Source of the DNA: Hymenobacter aranciens
GTDB lineage: Bacteria > Bacteroidota > Bacteroidia > Cytophagales > Hymenobacteraceae
DNA length: 64,000 bases
NCBI RefSeq assembly: GCF_030580865.1
Contig: NZ_JAUQSY010000010.1
Location: 124,001 to 188,000, forward strand
Direction of reading: 5' to 3'
Shown: one piece after another, positions 33,001 to 41,765 of the stretch
Layout of the letters: every line of letters starts with the position of its first letter
Position numbering within the stretch: position 1 is the first letter of the stretch
The notes under the pieces: generated by a model
The model's input: the letters and a program-made list of their open reading frames with translations, nothing else
Told to the model about the DNA's origin: nothing
Databases searched by the model: none
Translations under genes and position numbers: made by a program

Positions 33001-36000
33001 CACGGTGGCCGTATTCGTGCAGGTACCCAGGGTAGCCGTGAGGGTAAAGATGCGGGTAATCGGAGCGTTGGTCGTGTTGGTACCCGTTGCGATAGGATTG
33101 GCAATGGTGGCATCGCTGAGGCCGCTGTCCGGGCTCCAGCTGTAGGTAACGCCCGCCACCGGGGCCGCGCCCAGCTGCGCCGAGCCGCCCGAGCAGAAGC
33201 TCACGGCCGGGCCCGGGGTAGCCACCGGCGTCGGATTCACCGTCACGGTTACCGTGCTGGTGCTGGTGCAGGACGTACCGCCCGTCACGGGGTTGCCGGC
33301 GAAGGGCCCGGTCACGGTCAGGGTGTAAGTCTGGGTGATGGGCGTGGTGCCGGAGTTGGTGAGCGTCACGGTGGGCTGGGCCACGGTGGCGCTGCTGAGG
33401 CCGGTAGCCGGCGTCCAGCGGTAGGTGTTGCCCGCTACCGGGGCAATGCCCAGCGGGGCCGAGGCCACGCCGGAGCACAGCGTCTGGTTGGCGCCCGCAT
33501 TGGCGATGGGCAGCGGCACCACCACTACCGAAATAGCCTGCGTAGCCGTGCAGCCCTGCGCATTGGTGGCCAGCAGCGTGTACAAAGTGCTGATGGGGGC
33601 AGCCGTCGTATTAACCGCCGTCAGGACCGGGTTGGCGATAGTCGGGTCGCTGAGGCCGGTGGTCGGGGTCCAGCTATAGGTATAGCCCGCCAGCACCGGC
33701 GCGTTGAACTGCAGGGTCTGTCCCGAGCAGAGGAATTCCGGGGCAAACGCCGGGATTATCACCGCCGGGTTCACCGTCACCGTCACGGTAGTGGTGCTGA
33801 TGCAGCCGGCGGCGTTGGTAGCCGTCAGGGTGTAGGTCGTCGTCACAATAACGCCGGTAGTGTTGGTCAGCGTCACGGTGGGGTTGGCAATGGTTGGGTT
33901 GCTGAGGCCCGTGGTAGGGCTCCAGCTGTAGGTGAGGCCGGCAATGGGGGCCACGCCCAACTGGGCCGTCTGCCCCGAGCAGGTGCTGACCGACGTGCCC
34001 GCGCTCACGTTCAGCGGCGGCGTTACGGTTACTACCACCGTGCCGGTGCTCACGCAGCCAGCGGTGTTGGTCACCGTCAGGGTGTAGGTTTGGGTGATGT
34101 TGGCGCCGGTGTTGTTCGACAGCTGGAGAGTAGGGTTGGCAATGTTGGGGTTGCTCAGGCCGGTAGCGGGGCTCCAGCTGTAGGTGAGGCCGGCCACCGG
34201 GGCCGCGCCCAGCTGCGCCGTCTGCCCCGAGCACACCGTTACGGCCGTGCCGGGCGTTACGGTGGGGGGCGGCACCACCGTCACCGTCACCTGGGTGGTC
34301 GAGGTGCAGGTGCCGTCCGAGGCCGTCACAGTGTACACCGTGGTCGCCGTGGGCGACACCGTAAGCGTCGTGCCGGTCACGGTCTGCGCGCCGCCGGCAA
34401 TAGTGTAGGTGAGGCCGGTAGCGGGCGTCACGGTGAGGGTGGTGCTGGCGCCGCGGCAGATGCTGGGGGCGCTGGGCGTCACCACGGGGTTGGCCAGCGG
34501 CCGGATGGTCACGTTCTGCACCACGGAGTCGGTGCGGCAGCCGAAGGCCGAAATGCCCTTCACCGACAGCTGAGCGGTGGTCGCAACGCTGTTCCAGCGC
34601 ACTTGCACCGTTTGGGTGCCTTGGCCGCTCACAATGGTGCCGCCCACAATGTGCCAGTTGTAAGTAGCCGAAAGCGGCCCCGTCGCGGTGTAAACCTGTC
34701 CCAGGCTCACGTCGCACAGTTGCGTAGTGCCGGCAATGGCCGTCGGCGCCGCAGGCTTGGTCACCGTAATCTGAAAAACCTCCGATTTGCTTTTAGTGGT
34801 ACACACCACCGTAGCCGTCGTCAGCACGTCGTAAGACGTGGAGCGGGCCATGCCGCAGCTCGGCGTGAAGGAGAACGTGCCATTGACGGGGCCGGAGCCG
34901 GCCACCGTCACCGTGCCTGTGGTGGAGCCAGCTGGCCGTAGCCCCTGGTCGCCGTTATAAGAGGCATTGATGCTGCCGCTACCATCAAGCAGGACGCTGT
35001 TGACGCGGGTAGTCAGGCTACTGCCGCCAGGGTTGGTATTGGCGTTGATGGGGAAAGTCAGGGTCTGGCCTTCTTCCACCGTAAAGCTGCGACCGCCAGA
35101 GCCAGTGGGGTTACCGGTGCCGCCCGCACTCTGAATGGTGGGCGCATTGCCGGCCGGACACTGTCGCACTACCAACTGCAAATCGCGCCGGGTACGCCCC
35201 ACCAGAACCTCCGTCCCATTAATGTTGCGGTACTCGTTCACGTCCACGGCTACGACGTAGAATCCCTGCGCTGCATTTACAATATAGGTGCTCAGGCCGG
35301 TGGTGGCGTTGAGGGTAGCCGTGCTGCCCGCCCCAAAGGGTAGGGCTGTGCTGTAGCCCGAGGCGTAAGTAACGGAAGTTGGTGGAGGGGTAAACGAAGT
35401 CCCGGGCGGATTATAATTGTTAGACGTTGGTGCATTTCCCAATTGATTGTAATCGCCAGCATACGGAGTACCAAAAGAATATGTCAGTCGGTCGCCATCG
35501 GCATCAGAAGCACTGTTGAGAATATAAGTGGTATCGAACTGGCATACCAGTGCTACTGCCGTGTCGGAGAATACGGGCGCCGAGTTCGGAATCAGCGGCC
35601 CGGCCATGTCTAGGTAGAGTGTCATGTTGCCCGTTGCACCACCGCCAGCGCCACCAATGTTCTGTAGGTTATTGATGTTAGAAGTGCGGGCATTGTCAGA
35701 ATAAAAGCAGTAGTAACCATCGATTGATACCGGTAGGCAAACCGTGGCCACATATCGCACAAGGCGCACTGAAGGCGGTGTAAAACCATTGGCGCAGGCC
35801 GCTGGAATCACCCTAGTTACCGAATTATTAGTCGTCTGATTAATAACTAGATTTCCTGAATTTGTGACATTTGAGCCGGGTGAAGTGGGCATTGAGACAG
35901 GTAAGGCAATACGAGTCCCGGACTTTAGATAAAAGCCGAGTTCAATATTGAGGCGCCCATTCGGTACCTGACTCGTGCCACCACTATTGTTGTAAATAGC

Positions 36001-36177
36001 GACGGTCACCTCATAGCGAAAAGCATTGCCTGCCGGGCCATTGGCATCGAGATAGCGGTAGCTCATTTCCCCGCCGTATAAGTGCGTGGCCCGGGCCTGC
36101 TGCACGCTGCCCAGGCATAGAAGTGCCAGCACCAGCAGGGGCAGCCCGCGGAAGTGACGGAGTAAGGTTGTAAACAT
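30025..36177 (-). CDS. Giant secreted repeat protein with gliding-motility-type (type B) T9SS C-terminal domain
   Basis: 2050 residues from ATG 36177, with a signal peptide (LPLLVLALLCLGSVQQARA). The first 450 residues include THLYGGEMSYRYLD, a start shared by many Bacteroidota adhesin-like proteins. Then come at least nine Ig-like repeats of about 80 residues with the pattern CSGQTAQLGAAPVAGLTYSW and TGLSNPTIANP, each with a Cys near both ends. Further Ig/PKD-like repeats and a fibronectin-like module follow. The last 85 residues are the gliding-motility-associated C-terminal domain: ITPNNDGKNDVLVFDNI, LTIFNRWGREVYNT, YYLLKLPNG. This is a T9SS signal that leads to surface display or release without the type A cleavage pattern. 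The likely role is adhesion or matrix, as inference. Confidence 0.9.
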   Translation of the reverse strand: MFTTLLRHFRGLPLLVLALLCLGSVQQARATHLYGGEMSYRYLDANGPAGNAFRYEVTVAIYNNSGGTSQVPNGRLNIELGFYLKSGTRIALPVSMPTSPGSNVTNSGNLVINQTTNNSVTRVIPAACANGFTPPSVRLVRYVATVCLPVSIDGYYCFYSDNARTSNINNLQNIGGAGGGATGNMTLYLDMAGPLIPNSAPVFSDTAVALVCQFDTTYILNSASDADGDRLTYSFGTPYAGDYNQLGNAPTSNNYNPPGTSFTPPPTSVTYASGYSTALPFGAGSTATLNATTGLSTYIVNAAQGFYVVAVDVNEYRNINGTEVLVGRTRRDLQLVVRQCPAGNAPTIQSAGGTGNPTGSGGRSFTVEEGQTLTFPINANTNPGGSSLTTRVNSVLLDGSGSINASYNGDQGLRPAGSTTGTVTVAGSGPVNGTFSFTPSCGMARSTSYDVLTTATVVCTTKSKSEVFQITVTKPAAPTAIAGTTQLCDVSLGQVYTATGPLSATYNWHIVGGTIVSGQGTQTVQVRWNSVATTAQLSVKGISAFGCRTDSVVQNVTIRPLANPVVTPSAPSICRGASTTLTVTPATGLTYTIAGGAQTVTGTTLTVSPTATTVYTVTASDGTCTSTTQVTVTVVPPPTVTPGTAVTVCSGQTAQLGAAPVAGLTYSWSPATGLSNPNIANPTLQLSNNTGANITQTYTLTVTNTAGCVSTGTVVVTVTPPLNVSAGTSVSTCSGQTAQLGVAPIAGLTYSWSPTTGLSNPTIANPTVTLTNTTGVIVTTTYTLTATNAAGCISTTTVTVTVNPAVIIPAFAPEFLCSGQTLQFNAPVLAGYTYSWTPTTGLSDPTIANPVLTAVNTTAAPISTLYTLLATNAQGCTATQAISVVVVPLPIANAGANQTLCSGVASAPLGIAPVAGNTYRWTPATGLSSATVAQPTVTLTNSGTTPITQTYTLTVTGPFAGNPVTGGTSCTSTSTVTVTVNPTPVATPGPAVSFCSGGSAQLGAAPVAGVTYSWSPDSGLSDATIANPIATGTNTTNAPITRIFTLTATLGTCTNTATVAVTINPAAQALPGVDRSVCSGIGTALGAAPVAGNTYLWTPATGLSSATVANPTATLTNTTGADITQTYTLVTTNTQGCTGTGTVTVTVKSAAVADAGPDLTVCSGATGLVGTPALPGYTYSWITTPQAGISIDNGSLAQPTFTVTNTTAQSFFRILVLNVTAPNGCTSQDQVQININPAAVAEAGPNYTTCSGQPVTLGPLNNPVVVGNTYAWTPAIGLSSTAVPNPVATLTNTTGATITQKYYLTVTTSNGCVARDSVTVTVTPAAVVDAGADQTVCADQRVTLGTPAQAGYTYTWTPATGLSSASTAQPVLNTTGLNTTTAPLTLKYYLNARTTSGCVGRDSVSVTINPRPAAEGITGSASVCPTVTGVAYSVVNPTGTTYRWIITGGTQASGGTTASITVDWGTAGTGLVQVYQVNALGCSSDTTDFAVRINPILQTPTPNGPGNVTATAPNNAVCQGDGPYTYATTPYTNGSVYAWTIIGGTQVSTNLNTVSVQWNPVTVSTIGKIVVTETSNPASGVRCLGTSDTLRVRINPTPLSTLTLTGPARVCQGSPISFTLPGGFAGSTYAFQLDNQPQTTTGNTLSLPAQTTPGTYVVSVRETSAQGCAGALITTSFTVDPAPVAATITGPAFLCDFPTPAQPGIQYSVPNTSGATYQWTVVGGAIATGQGSSQITVYFNSTAPSYSVSVTETSAFGCAGPANTLRILRNTPSLALALASVAETSNNSVVLTLNVASNDNTPAANLVQVQRRVTGSGAAFVTVGTVPATATTYTDASADAAANSYEYQLELTNGCGTLLRSALLQTIRLQAMAAPGTGGRNQGTVDLSWNAYVGFPVQGYRIYRTLDGGTPELLSTVLASTLTATVPNGADNSATGAGFNQVFRVVAVSTDATPLFSNSNTTSVDFANTVKTYNIITPNNDGKNDVLVFDNITLYPGNTLTIFNRWGREVYNTTNYQNNWGGTELSGGNYYYLLKLPNGTTTKGWFEIVK

Positions 36178-36210
36178 AAGAGTGGGAAAAGGGTAGGAGG
36201 CGGGAATAAC

Positions 36211-36239
36211 CGGGCCGGCTGCCTGAAGCAACCGGCCCG
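36211..36239. other. Hairpin between the two large cargo genes
   Basis: CGGGCCGG (36211-36218) pairs with CCGGCCCG (36232-36239). It follows the end of the GEVED protein gene on the minus strand and may end or attenuate its transcript, though no clean T-run follows. Confidence 0.35.
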
Positions 36240-36274
36240 AGTAGATTTTTAACTAAAAAGCTGAGGCCAAAGTC

Positions 36275-38572
36275 CTACTCGCGCACCACGCGGCGCAGGG
36301 CGGTATGGCCCTGGGCATCGCGCAGGCGCAGCAGGTACACACCCTTGGCCAGGGCGCCGATGTTCAGCTCGGCATCGGCCGAGGGAGCCAGGCGCAGCGA
36401 GGTTTCGAGCAGGCGGGCGCCCAGCAGGTTTTCCACGGTGGCGGTGTAAGTGCCGCTGGCGCTGGCATCGCTCAGGTTGAGGTGCAGGCGGCCATCCTGG
36501 GTGGGGTTGGGGTACACGGCCAGGGCGGGCAGGTTCTGCGCCTCGCGGGTGGCCAGGGGCTGAATGCGGAAGGTGTAATCCTCCACCTCGGCATTGACGA
36601 GGTTCACGGCACAGGCGTTAGACGTGGAGCCGGCGAGCGAAACCCGCACCCGCATCCGAATGGCGGCGCCGGCGGCCATGCTGGCGGGCGGCGTGAAGGT
36701 AGTGGTGAAGGTCGAGGCATTAGGGCCGGCCGTCGAGTTGCCGTTCACCACCAACTCACTGTTGTCCAAAACGCCATCCTGGTTCACGTCCATCCACACA
36801 AAGGTGCGGTGGGCCAGGTTGAGGTTCACGGCCACGGTCAGGTTCACGGGGCCGGGGTTCACGGTGATGGTCTGGGCCGTATAGTTGCCGTAGCCACCGG
36901 TTTCGACCCGGGTGTTGTTCGTAAAGGCCGGCTGGGCATTGGCCACCGCCACCCGCGTGATGAAGAGCTGGCTGGGCTGCGTCTGGCCGCCGGGGCCGGG
37001 CTGCCCAACTCCGTTGGAGGGGCAATACACCAGACAGGGTACCTGCACGTTCACGTAGTCCGTCTTGGTTTCCACGTCGTTGCCGTTGGCGTTGGTGGTC
37101 GTCAGGGTCACGGTGTAGGTGCCGCTGGCGGCGTACTGGTGCGAGGGGTTTTGCAGGGTGCTGGTGGGGCTGCCGTCACCAAAGTCCCAGCTCCACGAAG
37201 TCGGTGCGTTGGTGCTGGCGTCGGTAAACTGCACCGGGTTGATGCAGGCGCCGGCCACGTAGTTCGAGGTGAAGGCGGCTACCGGGGGCATGGTATTAGG
37301 CAGGGCAATGATGGTGTAGTCTTCTACCTGCCCGCTGATGGGGCTGGCGCAGGGCTGCGGGTTGTTGCCGCCGGCATCGGTCACCACGCGCAGGCGCAGG
37401 GGCTGGTTGAGGATAGTGCTGCCGGGCAGGGTGATGTTACCACTTACGCTGGCTTGGTTCAGGGCTTCGTAAATCAGCTCGCTGGCCGTCAGGGTGCCGT
37501 CGTTGTTCAGGTCGAGGTACACGCGGGTGTCCTGGTTGGTAGAGGTGCTGCCCAGGCTAATGACCAATGGGTGAGCTACGCCCACGGTCAGCTGCGTGCG
37601 CTGGGGGCAGGTGAAGTCCTGATAGCCGGCCGCCCCATCTACCGAGGCGTTGTCGATAGTGCCCAGCTGGAAGCGCGTCACGCCGTAGCCGCAGCAGTAG
37701 CTGTTGGTGGCCGGCGAGCAGGCAGCCGCCAAGGGTACCTGCGTGGTATAAACGATAGTGGCCGTGGCGGCGGCGCTGCTGCCGGCGGCGTTGGTGGCTA
37801 CCAGGGTGGCGGTGTAGGTGCCGGCCGTGGCGTAGCAGTGGTTGGGGTTGCGGTCGGTGCTGGTCTGGCCGTCGCCAAAGTTCCAGGCCCAGGCGGTGGG
37901 CACGTTCTGGCTGGCGTCGGTAAACTGCACGCAGCCCGAGCAGGTGGTGAGGCCGCTGGTGGTGAAGGCGGCCACCGGCGGGTTGCTGTTGGCCGTCACG
38001 GTAATAGAATAGTCCTCTACCTGCGAGTACTGCGGCGTCGAGCAAGCCGTGGGCACGGCCACGTTGGCGTAGTCGGAGGCCACGCGCAGGCGCAGGGCTG
38101 TGCCCAGCACAGTGGTGGCCGGGGGCGCAAAGGTGACCGTGTGCGTCGCGGCGTTGTTGGAGCTCAGTACCTGCTCGGCCGTGCCGAAGGCACCATCGTT
38201 GTCGAAGTCTACCCAGGCCCGCACGTTTTCGAAAACCCCCGCGGCGGAGTTGCTCACCGTCAGGGTGTAGTTCTGGCCCACCAGCAGCGCGGCGCCGGGG
38301 ATGGGGTTGGTGGCGCGGCAGGCGTAGTCCACGTAGCCCTCCGCCTGGTTGCCGGTCGAGTTGTTAATCAGGGCCGTTGTGCCACTGCGGAGGGTCACGT
38401 TGGCAATGCCCATGCCGAACAGTCCGGCGTTGGCGTTGCTGGCGCGGCCGGGGGTGCAGGCGGCGGGCGTGGCGGGGCACTGAGCCTCGGCGGCCGTGCC
38501 CAGCAGCCCGCTCAGGCCCAGGGTCAGCACGCTAATCGAAAGCTGTTTCCAAGCGCGTAAAGAGACGTTCAT
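36275..38572 (-). CDS. Secreted GEVED/PKD-domain protein with T9SS type A sorting domain
   Basis: 765 residues from ATG 38572, with signal peptide LSISVLTLGLSGLLGTAAEAQ. Three GEVED-type modules alternate with two PKD domains. Each GEVED module has VRAWVDFDNDGAFG, TRVYLDLNNDGTLTASE or TFVWMDVNQDGVLDNSE (calcium-binding-like DxNxDG) and ends in VEDYTI. The PKD domains show AWNFGDGQTSTDRNPNHCYATAG and SWDFGDGSPTSTLQNPSH. The type A signal is at the end: LAVYPNPTQDGRLHLNL, LAKGVYLLRLRD. A surface or extracellular adhesive role is likely. Together with the adjacent giant protein it forms a block of T9SS cargo on one strand. Confidence 0.9.
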   Translation of the reverse strand: MNVSLRAWKQLSISVLTLGLSGLLGTAAEAQCPATPAACTPGRASNANAGLFGMGIANVTLRSGTTALINNSTGNQAEGYVDYACRATNPIPGAALLVGQNYTLTVSNSAAGVFENVRAWVDFDNDGAFGTAEQVLSSNNAATHTVTFAPPATTVLGTALRLRVASDYANVAVPTACSTPQYSQVEDYSITVTANSNPPVAAFTTSGLTTCSGCVQFTDASQNVPTAWAWNFGDGQTSTDRNPNHCYATAGTYTATLVATNAAGSSAAATATIVYTTQVPLAAACSPATNSYCCGYGVTRFQLGTIDNASVDGAAGYQDFTCPQRTQLTVGVAHPLVISLGSTSTNQDTRVYLDLNNDGTLTASELIYEALNQASVSGNITLPGSTILNQPLRLRVVTDAGGNNPQPCASPISGQVEDYTIIALPNTMPPVAAFTSNYVAGACINPVQFTDASTNAPTSWSWDFGDGSPTSTLQNPSHQYAASGTYTVTLTTTNANGNDVETKTDYVNVQVPCLVYCPSNGVGQPGPGGQTQPSQLFITRVAVANAQPAFTNNTRVETGGYGNYTAQTITVNPGPVNLTVAVNLNLAHRTFVWMDVNQDGVLDNSELVVNGNSTAGPNASTFTTTFTPPASMAAGAAIRMRVRVSLAGSTSNACAVNLVNAEVEDYTFRIQPLATREAQNLPALAVYPNPTQDGRLHLNLSDASASGTYTATVENLLGARLLETSLRLAPSADAELNIGALAKGVYLLRLRDAQGHTALRRVVRE

Positions 38573-38878
38573 AAGCAATGTAGAGTGGTCGGAGAGAATT
38601 CTGCGGATAAAAGTAACACTAAAAGCAGGGAGCCCCGCCGAAAATCGGCCATTTCCAATCTTTCGCCGCCGAATCAGGAAAGCGGCCGGATTGTGTCCAG
38701 GCTCTCGACAGTTTCTGCCCAACGGTTGCCTGCCCGGCGGCAGCTATCGAATAGCAGGGATGGCAAAAGTTTAATTCCTGCCGCAAAAATCGCACCACGG
38801 GCCCGTCGTAGCTTTGCCCTCCAGACCGGGCAGCCCGCAAAATAGTTGCCCGGCTGCGGGCTGATTTTCTTCGGACTT
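38573..38878. other. Divergent promoter region
   Basis: About 300 bp between the GEVED gene and the SDR gene. On the plus strand TAGCTTTG at 38809-38816 is a -7 box for the SDR gene. On the minus strand a TACTTTTA-like box lies near 38615. Frames read through here lack coding character. Confidence 0.5.
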
Positions 38879-39682
38879 ATGCAAAAACCTGTTGTTCTCA
38901 TCACCGGCGGCACCTCGGGCATCGGCCGGGCCTGCGCGCTGGCCTTTGGCCGGGCCGGCTACCAGGTGGCCATCACCGGGCGCGACGAAGCCAGGCTCGT
39001 CGCCACCGGCCGGGAGCTGGCCGCCGCCGGCATCACCCACCTCGAAATCAAAGCCGACGTGGGCGACGAAGCCGCCGCCGCCCGCGCCGTGCAGGACACC
39101 GTGGCCCGCTTCGGCGGCCTCACGGCACTCATTAATAACGCCGGCATTTCCATGCGGGCCAAGTTCGTCGATGCCGACCTCAGCGTTATCAAGCAGCTGA
39201 TGCAGACGAACTTTTACGGCACCGTGTTCACCACCAAGGCCGCCCTGCCGCACCTGCTCCAGAGCAAGGGCTCCATCGTGGGCATCAGCAGCATTGCGGG
39301 CTACCGGGGGCTGCCGGGCCGCACCGGCTACTCGGCCTCCAAGTTTGCCATGAACGGCTTTCTGGAAGCCCTGCGCACCGAGCTGCTCGACGACGGCGTG
39401 CACGTGCTCACGGCCGCGCCCGGCTTCACGGCCTCCAACATCCGCCAGACGGCCCTGGCCGCCGACGGCTCGGCCCAGGGCGAGTCGCCCCGCGACGAGG
39501 GCCAGATGATGACCAGCGAGGAAGTGGCCGAGCGCATCTTGGATGCCGTGAAGCACCGCCGCCGCGACATGGTGCTCACGGGGCTGGGCAAGCTCACGGT
39601 GTTTCTGAATAAGTGGCTGCCGGGCTTATCGGACAGGCTGGTGCTAAACCACTTTCGGAAGGAGGAGAAGGGGGTGCTGTAA
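38879..39682 (+). CDS. Short-chain dehydrogenase/reductase
   Basis: 267 residues from ATG 38879. Classical SDR pattern: VVLITGGTSGIGRACALAFGRAG (TGxxxGxG cofactor loop), ALINNAGISM (NNAG), a catalytic Ser in VGISSIAG, then the catalytic Tyr and Lys in YSASKFAMNGF. The motifs QMMTSEEVAERILDAV and the C-terminal FLNKWLPGL resemble the DHRS7-like group of membrane-associated SDRs. The substrate cannot be told from the sequence. Confidence 0.93.
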   Translation: MQKPVVLITGGTSGIGRACALAFGRAGYQVAITGRDEARLVATGRELAAAGITHLEIKADVGDEAAAARAVQDTVARFGGLTALINNAGISMRAKFVDADLSVIKQLMQTNFYGTVFTTKAALPHLLQSKGSIVGISSIAGYRGLPGRTGYSASKFAMNGFLEALRTELLDDGVHVLTAAPGFTASNIRQTALAADGSAQGESPRDEGQMMTSEEVAERILDAVKHRRRDMVLTGLGKLTVFLNKWLPGLSDRLVLNHFRKEEKGVL

Positions 39683-39772
39683 AAGAGTTATGAGTTTTGA
39701 ATTATGAGTTAGGAGTTGGCTGGACGAACCAATGCCAACTCCTAACTCATAATTCAAAACTCATAACTCTTT
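39682..39772. repeat. Perfect 38-bp-stem palindrome
   Basis: Arms 39682-39719 and 39735-39772 are exact complements around a 15-nt loop. Each arm is built from ATGAGTT/GGAGTT words. It fills the gap between the convergent SDR and subtilase genes and could end transcripts from both sides. Confidence 0.95.
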
Positions 39773-39775
39773 AAG

Positions 39776-41413
39776 CTACTTCGCCACCGTCTGCGCCAGC
39801 TTCACGGCTTCGTACAGATTCACCACGCCGCCGGTGGCCGACAGCGTCGCGAAATCGGCCTTCTTATCGGTGCCGGGCACGCGCACCTGGGTGTGGTGCA
39901 CCTGGGCCGATTTCTGGATGATGTCCTTGAGCTGCACGGCGGTGAGGCCGGGGAAGTACGACTTGAGCGTGGCGGCGATGCCGGCCGTGACGGGGGCGGC
40001 CATGCTGGTGCCGTTCTCGTTGCCGTAGGTGCTGCCGGGCAGGGTGTTGAAGATGGCCACGCCGGGCGCGAACACGTCGACGTACTTCTTGCTGTAGTTG
40101 GAGAAGTCGGCGGTGAGGCTTTCGTTGTCGAGGGGGCCGGAGGCGCCCACGGTGAGCAGGTTGGGCACGGGCTTGCCGTCGAGCAGGGTGGGGGCGGGGT
40201 AGTGCGGGTCCACGTCGAGGTTGTCGTCCTCGTTGCCGGCGGCGTGCACCAGCAGCACGTTTTTGCTGGCGGCGTAGCGGTAGGCCTCGTCCACGGCCTT
40301 GCGCTGGGGCGAGAAGTCCTTGCCGAAGCTCATGTTGATGATGCTGGCGCCGTTGTCGACGGCGTAGCGGATGGCGTTGGCCACGTCCTTGTCGCGCTCG
40401 TCGCCGTCGGGCACGGCGCGCACGGGCATGATGCGAATCATGGGGCCGGCCACGCCCTGCACGCCGAGGTTGTTGTCGCGCGCGGCGGCGATGATGCCGG
40501 CCACGTGGGTGCCGTGCAGCGGGTCGGTGGCGTAGAGGTCGTTGTTGCCGTAGTAGCGCTGCGTGAGGTCGTCGGGGTTGTCCTTCACGATGTCGGGGCG
40601 CGGGTTATACTCCAGGTTCAGCGACTTGCTGACCATGCTGTGGCCCTGGTCGGCGGCGCTGGTTACTTCCTTGAGCACGGCGTCGGTGTCAGGCAGGTGG
40701 GTTTCGCGCATCATGGCCAGCAGGCCATCGCGCACGCGGCCCAGGTTGGGGTCGGTGAACTTGGCTTCGCGCAGCGTGAGGGTGTCGAGCTTTTCGGTTT
40801 TGAGCTCGTGCTTGAGCATCATCACCATCATGGTGAGGGGCTCCACCATGCCCTGCATCTGCTCATCGCGGCCGGTTTCGTCCTTCACGCGCTTGGCGTA
40901 GGCGGTTTCGGCTTTCTGGTACAGCTCAAACTCGGCGCGCTGGGCGGCGGGCACCTGCTTCAGGGTTTTGCCCTTGAACTTGACGCGGCCGGCGGCCACG
41001 AGGCGCGTCATCTCCAGGGTTTCGACGCCGATGTTGCGGCCGTCGGCCCCACCGAGGAAGTTCCAGCCGTGCACGTCGTCCACGTAGCCGTTCTTGTCGT
41101 CGTCAATCTTGTTGCCGGGGATTTCGCCGCGGTTGCGCCACAGCACGGGCTTGAGGTCGACGTGGGCCGTGTCGATGCCCGAGTCGATAACGGCCACGAT
41201 GACCGGCGTGGGTACCTTGTTTTTGAGTAGCTCATTATACGCCCGCGTGGCGCCGATGCCGGGCACTTTGTCGAGCTGCGGGTCTTTGAGATACCACTGC
41301 TGGGCGCTGAGGTCGGCGGTGGTGGGAGTGGCGGCCGATTGGGCCTGGGCGGCGGTGGTGAAGGCGAGGCCCAGCAGGGCCAGCGTCCAGCGCCGGGGAA
41401 CGGCAATAGTCAT
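39776..41413 (-). CDS. Secreted subtilisin-family (S8) serine peptidase
   Basis: 545 residues with signal peptide WTLALLGLAFTTAAQAQ. The catalytic triad is visible: Asp77 in VAVIDSGIDTAH, His near residue 300 in HGTHVAGIIAA and Ser near 468 in GTSMAAPVTAGIAATL, with the oxyanion Asn in HAAGNEDD. About 220 residues separate Asp and His, much more than in subtilisin (about 30). The insert is helical and charged (KQVPAAQRAEFELYQKAETAYAKRVKDETG). This layout is recalled from other Bacteroidota S8 peptidases. No T9SS tail is present, so it is likely periplasmic or outer-membrane associated. Confidence 0.93.
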   Translation of the reverse strand: MTIAVPRRWTLALLGLAFTTAAQAQSAATPTTADLSAQQWYLKDPQLDKVPGIGATRAYNELLKNKVPTPVIVAVIDSGIDTAHVDLKPVLWRNRGEIPGNKIDDDKNGYVDDVHGWNFLGGADGRNIGVETLEMTRLVAAGRVKFKGKTLKQVPAAQRAEFELYQKAETAYAKRVKDETGRDEQMQGMVEPLTMMVMMLKHELKTEKLDTLTLREAKFTDPNLGRVRDGLLAMMRETHLPDTDAVLKEVTSAADQGHSMVSKSLNLEYNPRPDIVKDNPDDLTQRYYGNNDLYATDPLHGTHVAGIIAAARDNNLGVQGVAGPMIRIMPVRAVPDGDERDKDVANAIRYAVDNGASIINMSFGKDFSPQRKAVDEAYRYAASKNVLLVHAAGNEDDNLDVDPHYPAPTLLDGKPVPNLLTVGASGPLDNESLTADFSNYSKKYVDVFAPGVAIFNTLPGSTYGNENGTSMAAPVTAGIAATLKSYFPGLTAVQLKDIIQKSAQVHHTQVRVPGTDKKADFATLSATGGVVNLYEAVKLAQTVAK

Positions 41414-41765
41414 TCAGAAGCAAAAAAGGCCGCAACGGCGCGGCCGACGGGCAAAGAAACCAAAGTTGCCGCAAAGACGTGCCCGGGGGCGGTTTCGTTG
41501 CCTCGTAGCGCGGACTTTGTAGTCCGCGAGTCGAATCGTTAAACGCTCAAACTCGCGGACTACAAAACCCAAGTTGCGGGATAGCCGCGAAGCGGCGACA
41601 TGTTGGTAGTTTAAATGCAGGGGTAGGGACCCGAGCCGCGAAGCGGCGGCACGTTCACCAGGCAAACGTGCCGCCGCTTCGCGGCTCGGGGTTCCCTGGC
41701 GCAGCTATTCTACCAACGTGGCGCCGCTTCGCGGCCAGTCCGCAACTGGAGTTACAAAGTCCGCG
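41414..41765. other. Repeat-filled gap between subtilase and a small gene
   Basis: Apart from about 90 bp upstream of the subtilase gene, this gap consists of an interrupted family-3 palindrome (41505-41769) carrying a family-4 element (41583-41736). No gene is supported. Confidence 0.7.

Noticed and set aside
31228..34941. 1237-codon open frame on the plus strand
   Set aside because: It is antisense to the giant Ig-repeat gene. Its composition is Gly/Ala/His/Arg-rich with no signal peptide or domain, as expected from GC-rich repeated DNA read backwards.
36305..38560. 751-codon plus-strand frame
   Set aside because: Antisense shadow of the GEVED/PKD gene; no domain features, and the opposite strand has three clear domain types and a sorting signal.
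39893..41230. 445-codon plus-strand frame
   Set aside because: Antisense to the subtilase gene; Val/Gly/His-rich and without motifs.
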